Source: an uncultured Dorea sp.
Lineage (GTDB): Bacteria > Bacillota > Clostridia > Lachnospirales > Lachnospiraceae
NCBI GenBank assembly: GCA_910588745.1
Contig: CAJURK010000081.1
Span: forward strand, 1 to 6,272
DNA: 6,272 nucleotides
Direction of reading: 5' to 3'
In this document: one piece after another, positions 4,671 through 6,272 of the stretch
How positions within the stretch are numbered: position 1 is the stretch's first letter
Layout: each line of letters starts with the position of its first letter
Program-made: the position numbers and the translations under genes
The notes under the pieces: generated by a model
Told to the model about the DNA's origin: nothing
Database searches by the model: none
The model's input: the letters and a program-made list of their open reading frames with translations, nothing else

Positions 4671-5648
4671 ATGATAACAGTGACACATCTTACAAAATGT
4701 TACGGAGATTTTACGGCTGTAGACGATCTTTCATTTGATATTGACGAAGGACATGTATACGGTTTTTTGGGACCTAACGGCGCGGGGAAATCGACAACCA
4801 TGAATATAATGACGGGCTGCCTTTCCGCAACGGAGGGACAGGTAACGATCGGCGGCTATGATATCTTCGACGAACCGGATAAAGCAAAGAAGCTCATCGG
4901 TTATCTGCCGGAATTTCCGCCGCTTTATATGAATGAAACGCCTCTGGAATATCTGAAATTTGTTGGGGAGGCAAAGAGGCTGAGGAAGAAAGAACTGGAA
5001 GAACAGATTGAGCAGGTTTTATCTCAGACAAGAATTGAGGAGGTGAAAAACAGGTTGATTTCCAAACTGTCAAAAGGCTATAGACAGCGGGTAGGGATTG
5101 CGCAGGCGCTCCTTGGAAATCCCAAAGTAATTATTCTGGATGAGCCTACGGTGGGGCTGGATCCGATTCAGATTATAGAGATACGCGACTTAATTAAACA
5201 GCTTGGGCAAACGCATACGGTTATTTTTAGTTCCCATATTCTATCAGAAGTACAAGAGGTCTGTGAGAAGGTTCTGATTATCTCAAAAGGGAAGCTGGCC
5301 GCGTTTGACGAACCGGCGAAGCTTTTGCTTACCTCCAACAGCGTTTCTTTTACAGCGGAAGCGGGAAGAGAAGAGACGGAGGAAATACTGGGAGGAATCG
5401 CGCAGGCGGCGGGCTGGGAGATTGAGGAGCTGGAAGAGGGGCTTGTTAAGGCCGTTGTAAAGATAGAACAGGACGATCCCAAAGAACTCTGCCGGAATTT
5501 GTTTTTCGCTTTTGGGAAAATGGAGCGGGCAATTTTAGAGATGACGGAGCAGAGGGCAAACTTGGAAGATATCTTTATAGAATTAACCGAAGAAGATCAG
5601 AGACGAGGCATGGAAAACGATACAGAAAGCGAGGAAGCTGAAATATGA
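4671..5648 (+). CDS. ABC transporter ATPase, GldA-type (ABC-2 export system)
   Basis: This intact 325-residue ATP-binding subunit powers export or another membrane process through an ABC-2 permease. Motifs in order: Walker A GPNGAGKST (34-42), a Q-loop position in GYLPEFPPLY where Glu (E81) stands instead of Gln, signature LSKGYRQR (133-140), Walker B VIILDEPTVGLDP (153-165) with catalytic E158, and the H-loop histidine H189 in SSHIL. After about residue 215 comes the usual C-terminal extension of this class, ending in LEDIFIELTEE and an acidic tail. The wording IGYLPE-PPLY is typical of the GldA-like group found with GldF permeases and GldG proteins, in agreement with the next gene. The start is set by AAGGAGGA at 4658-4665. 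The stop overlaps the next start (ATGA, 5645-5648), indicating coupled translation. Divergence from the kinase/regulator operon suggests this transporter is its target. The substrate is unknown. Confidence 0.92.
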   Translation: MITVTHLTKCYGDFTAVDDLSFDIDEGHVYGFLGPNGAGKSTTMNIMTGCLSATEGQVTIGGYDIFDEPDKAKKLIGYLPEFPPLYMNETPLEYLKFVGEAKRLRKKELEEQIEQVLSQTRIEEVKNRLISKLSKGYRQRVGIAQALLGNPKVIILDEPTVGLDPIQIIEIRDLIKQLGQTHTVIFSSHILSEVQEVCEKVLIISKGKLAAFDEPAKLLLTSNSVSFTAEAGREETEEILGGIAQAAGWEIEELEEGLVKAVVKIEQDDPKELCRNLFFAFGKMERAILEMTEQRANLEDIFIELTEEDQRRGMENDTESEEAEI

Positions 5649-6241
5649 CGGCAGTATTAAAACACGAAATTTCTAATTATTTTCATTCTCTGACGGCCTA
5701 CATCTTTTCAGCGTTTCTGCTGGCGTTTGTGGGATTTGGAGCCATGCTTTATAACATTCAGTCCGCCGTGGCTAATTTTGAGTATGTGTTAAGCTTTGTA
5801 TGTCTGGGGTTTGTGGTGGTTATTCCGATTTTAACCATGCGCGTCATTGCGGAAGAAAGAAAACAAAAAACGGATCAATTGCTGTATTCGCTTCCGTTAA
5901 AGATGTCGGAGATTATCCTTGGGAAATACTTTGCGCTGTTGGCAATTTTGGCGGCGGTGAACCTATTGGCTTTGGCGCTGCCCGAGAGGCTAACCCAGTA
6001 TGATATCAGCCAGTCCAAGCTTTATTCCATAACAAGTAATACGAAAGTTGTGGTAAATGCTTTGGAAAAGGATGTGACAATATACTGGATCGTCCAGTCG
6101 GATCAAGAAGACGACGTAATAGAAAATCTGCTGGATAAGTACGAAAGTTTATCGGATCATATCGAAGTGATGAAGAAAAACCCGGATGTATATCCGACCT
6201 TTGCAGAGCAGTATACTTATAACTTCTCGGAATCTCAATGA
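5645..6241 (+). CDS. GldF-type permease N-terminus fused in frame to GldG-type N-terminus (hybrid, truncated)
   Basis: The 198-residue frame has two unrelated halves. Residues 1 to about 103 are the start of an ABC-2 permease: LKHEISNYFHSLTAYIFS, membrane segments about 17-36 and 45-66, then the hallmark ERKQKTDQLLYSLPLKMSEIILGKYFA. From about residue 104 the sequence is that of the GldG-type auxiliary protein just after its own N-terminal membrane helix: VNLLALALPERLTQYDISQSKLYSIT, then DVTIYWIVQSDQED, NLLDKYESLSDHIEV and NPDVYPTFAEQYT. GldF permeases are about 240-290 residues and GldG proteins well over 400. An in-frame deletion thus seems to have removed the rest of the permease and the start of GldG, joining them inside hydrophobic codons near 5945-5965. 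The GldG part then stops at TGA 6239-6241 after YNFSESQ, far short of full length. The hybrid could insert in the membrane but should not form a complete permease. Bases 6242-6272 hold nothing assignable. Confidence 0.75.
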   Translation: MTAVLKHEISNYFHSLTAYIFSAFLLAFVGFGAMLYNIQSAVANFEYVLSFVCLGFVVVIPILTMRVIAEERKQKTDQLLYSLPLKMSEIILGKYFALLAILAAVNLLALALPERLTQYDISQSKLYSITSNTKVVVNALEKDVTIYWIVQSDQEDDVIENLLDKYESLSDHIEVMKKNPDVYPTFAEQYTYNFSESQ

Positions 6242-6272
6242 ACGAGATACCAACCGAAAATTGACAACTGAA

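Noticed and set aside
4911..4930. Glu (E81) instead of Gln at the ABC ATPase Q-loop
   Set aside because: As far as I recall, GldA-like ATPases often read YLPE at this place, so it is probably a subfamily trait rather than a defect.
5168..5482. 104-residue Ser-rich minus-strand frame inside the ABC ATPase
   Set aside because: It is antisense to intact conserved coding sequence; its Ser-rich run mirrors GAG/GAA codons of the ATPase.
1..6272. CRISPR array, tRNA, rRNA, insertion-sequence ends or serine/tyrosine integrase
   Set aside because: I looked for regularly spaced direct repeats, cloverleaf-type sequence, terminal inverted repeats next to transposase frames and recombinase motifs, and found none.

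Overview
The window looks like chromosomal accessory DNA from a gut-type Firmicute (Clostridia, probably Lachnospiraceae-like). The evidence is strong AGGAGG ribosome-binding sites, short intergenic gaps, moderate GC, and gene families typical of that group: a conjugation pilin-like protein of clostridial integrative elements, DUF2200, a RibD-C reductase, an OmpR/histidine-kinase pair and a GldA-type ABC transporter. The species assignment is inference.

Left part (1-800, minus strand). The first codons of a response regulator run off the left edge, read leftward from a near-consensus promoter at 74-102. Behind it is a truncated VirB2/TrbC-like gene of a conjugative element (358-585), then DNA without a convincing gene. 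Middle part (800-2660, plus strand). A DUF2200 protein carries a foreign N-terminus (798-1343). An intact, visibly AT-rich RibD-C/dihydrofolate-reductase-fold gene follows (1571-2251). Next is a small, well-initiated gene stopped by TAG after 20 codons (2321-2470), then about 190 bases of unassigned sequence.

Right part (2656-6272). This is a signalling/transport module around a divergent intergenic region at 4455-4670. Leftward lie an OmpR-family response regulator and a membrane histidine kinase, coupled by an ATGA overlap, and then the first 20 codons of a second response regulator overlapping the kinase 3' end. Rightward lie an ABC ATPase and, again with an ATGA overlap, a hybrid membrane protein made of the front of a GldF-type permease and the front of a GldG-type auxiliary protein. 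The intergenic region holds TTTAA-type 7-mers repeated every 11 bp. The last box sits exactly 10 bp from a -10 hexamer on each strand, as expected if the regulator drives both its own operon and the transporter.

The main oddity is how many genes are broken or spliced: the pilin-like gene, the DUF2200 N-terminus, the small TAG-stopped gene, the second regulator, the first regulator (-1 shift at A-AAA-AAG) and the permease/GldG fusion. Either this is a decaying, deletion-prone region or some junctions are assembly or sequencing errors. I do not see a clearly new defence or mobile system. The best candidates for follow-up are the divergent operator array, the slippery-site regulator and the GldF::GldG fusion.
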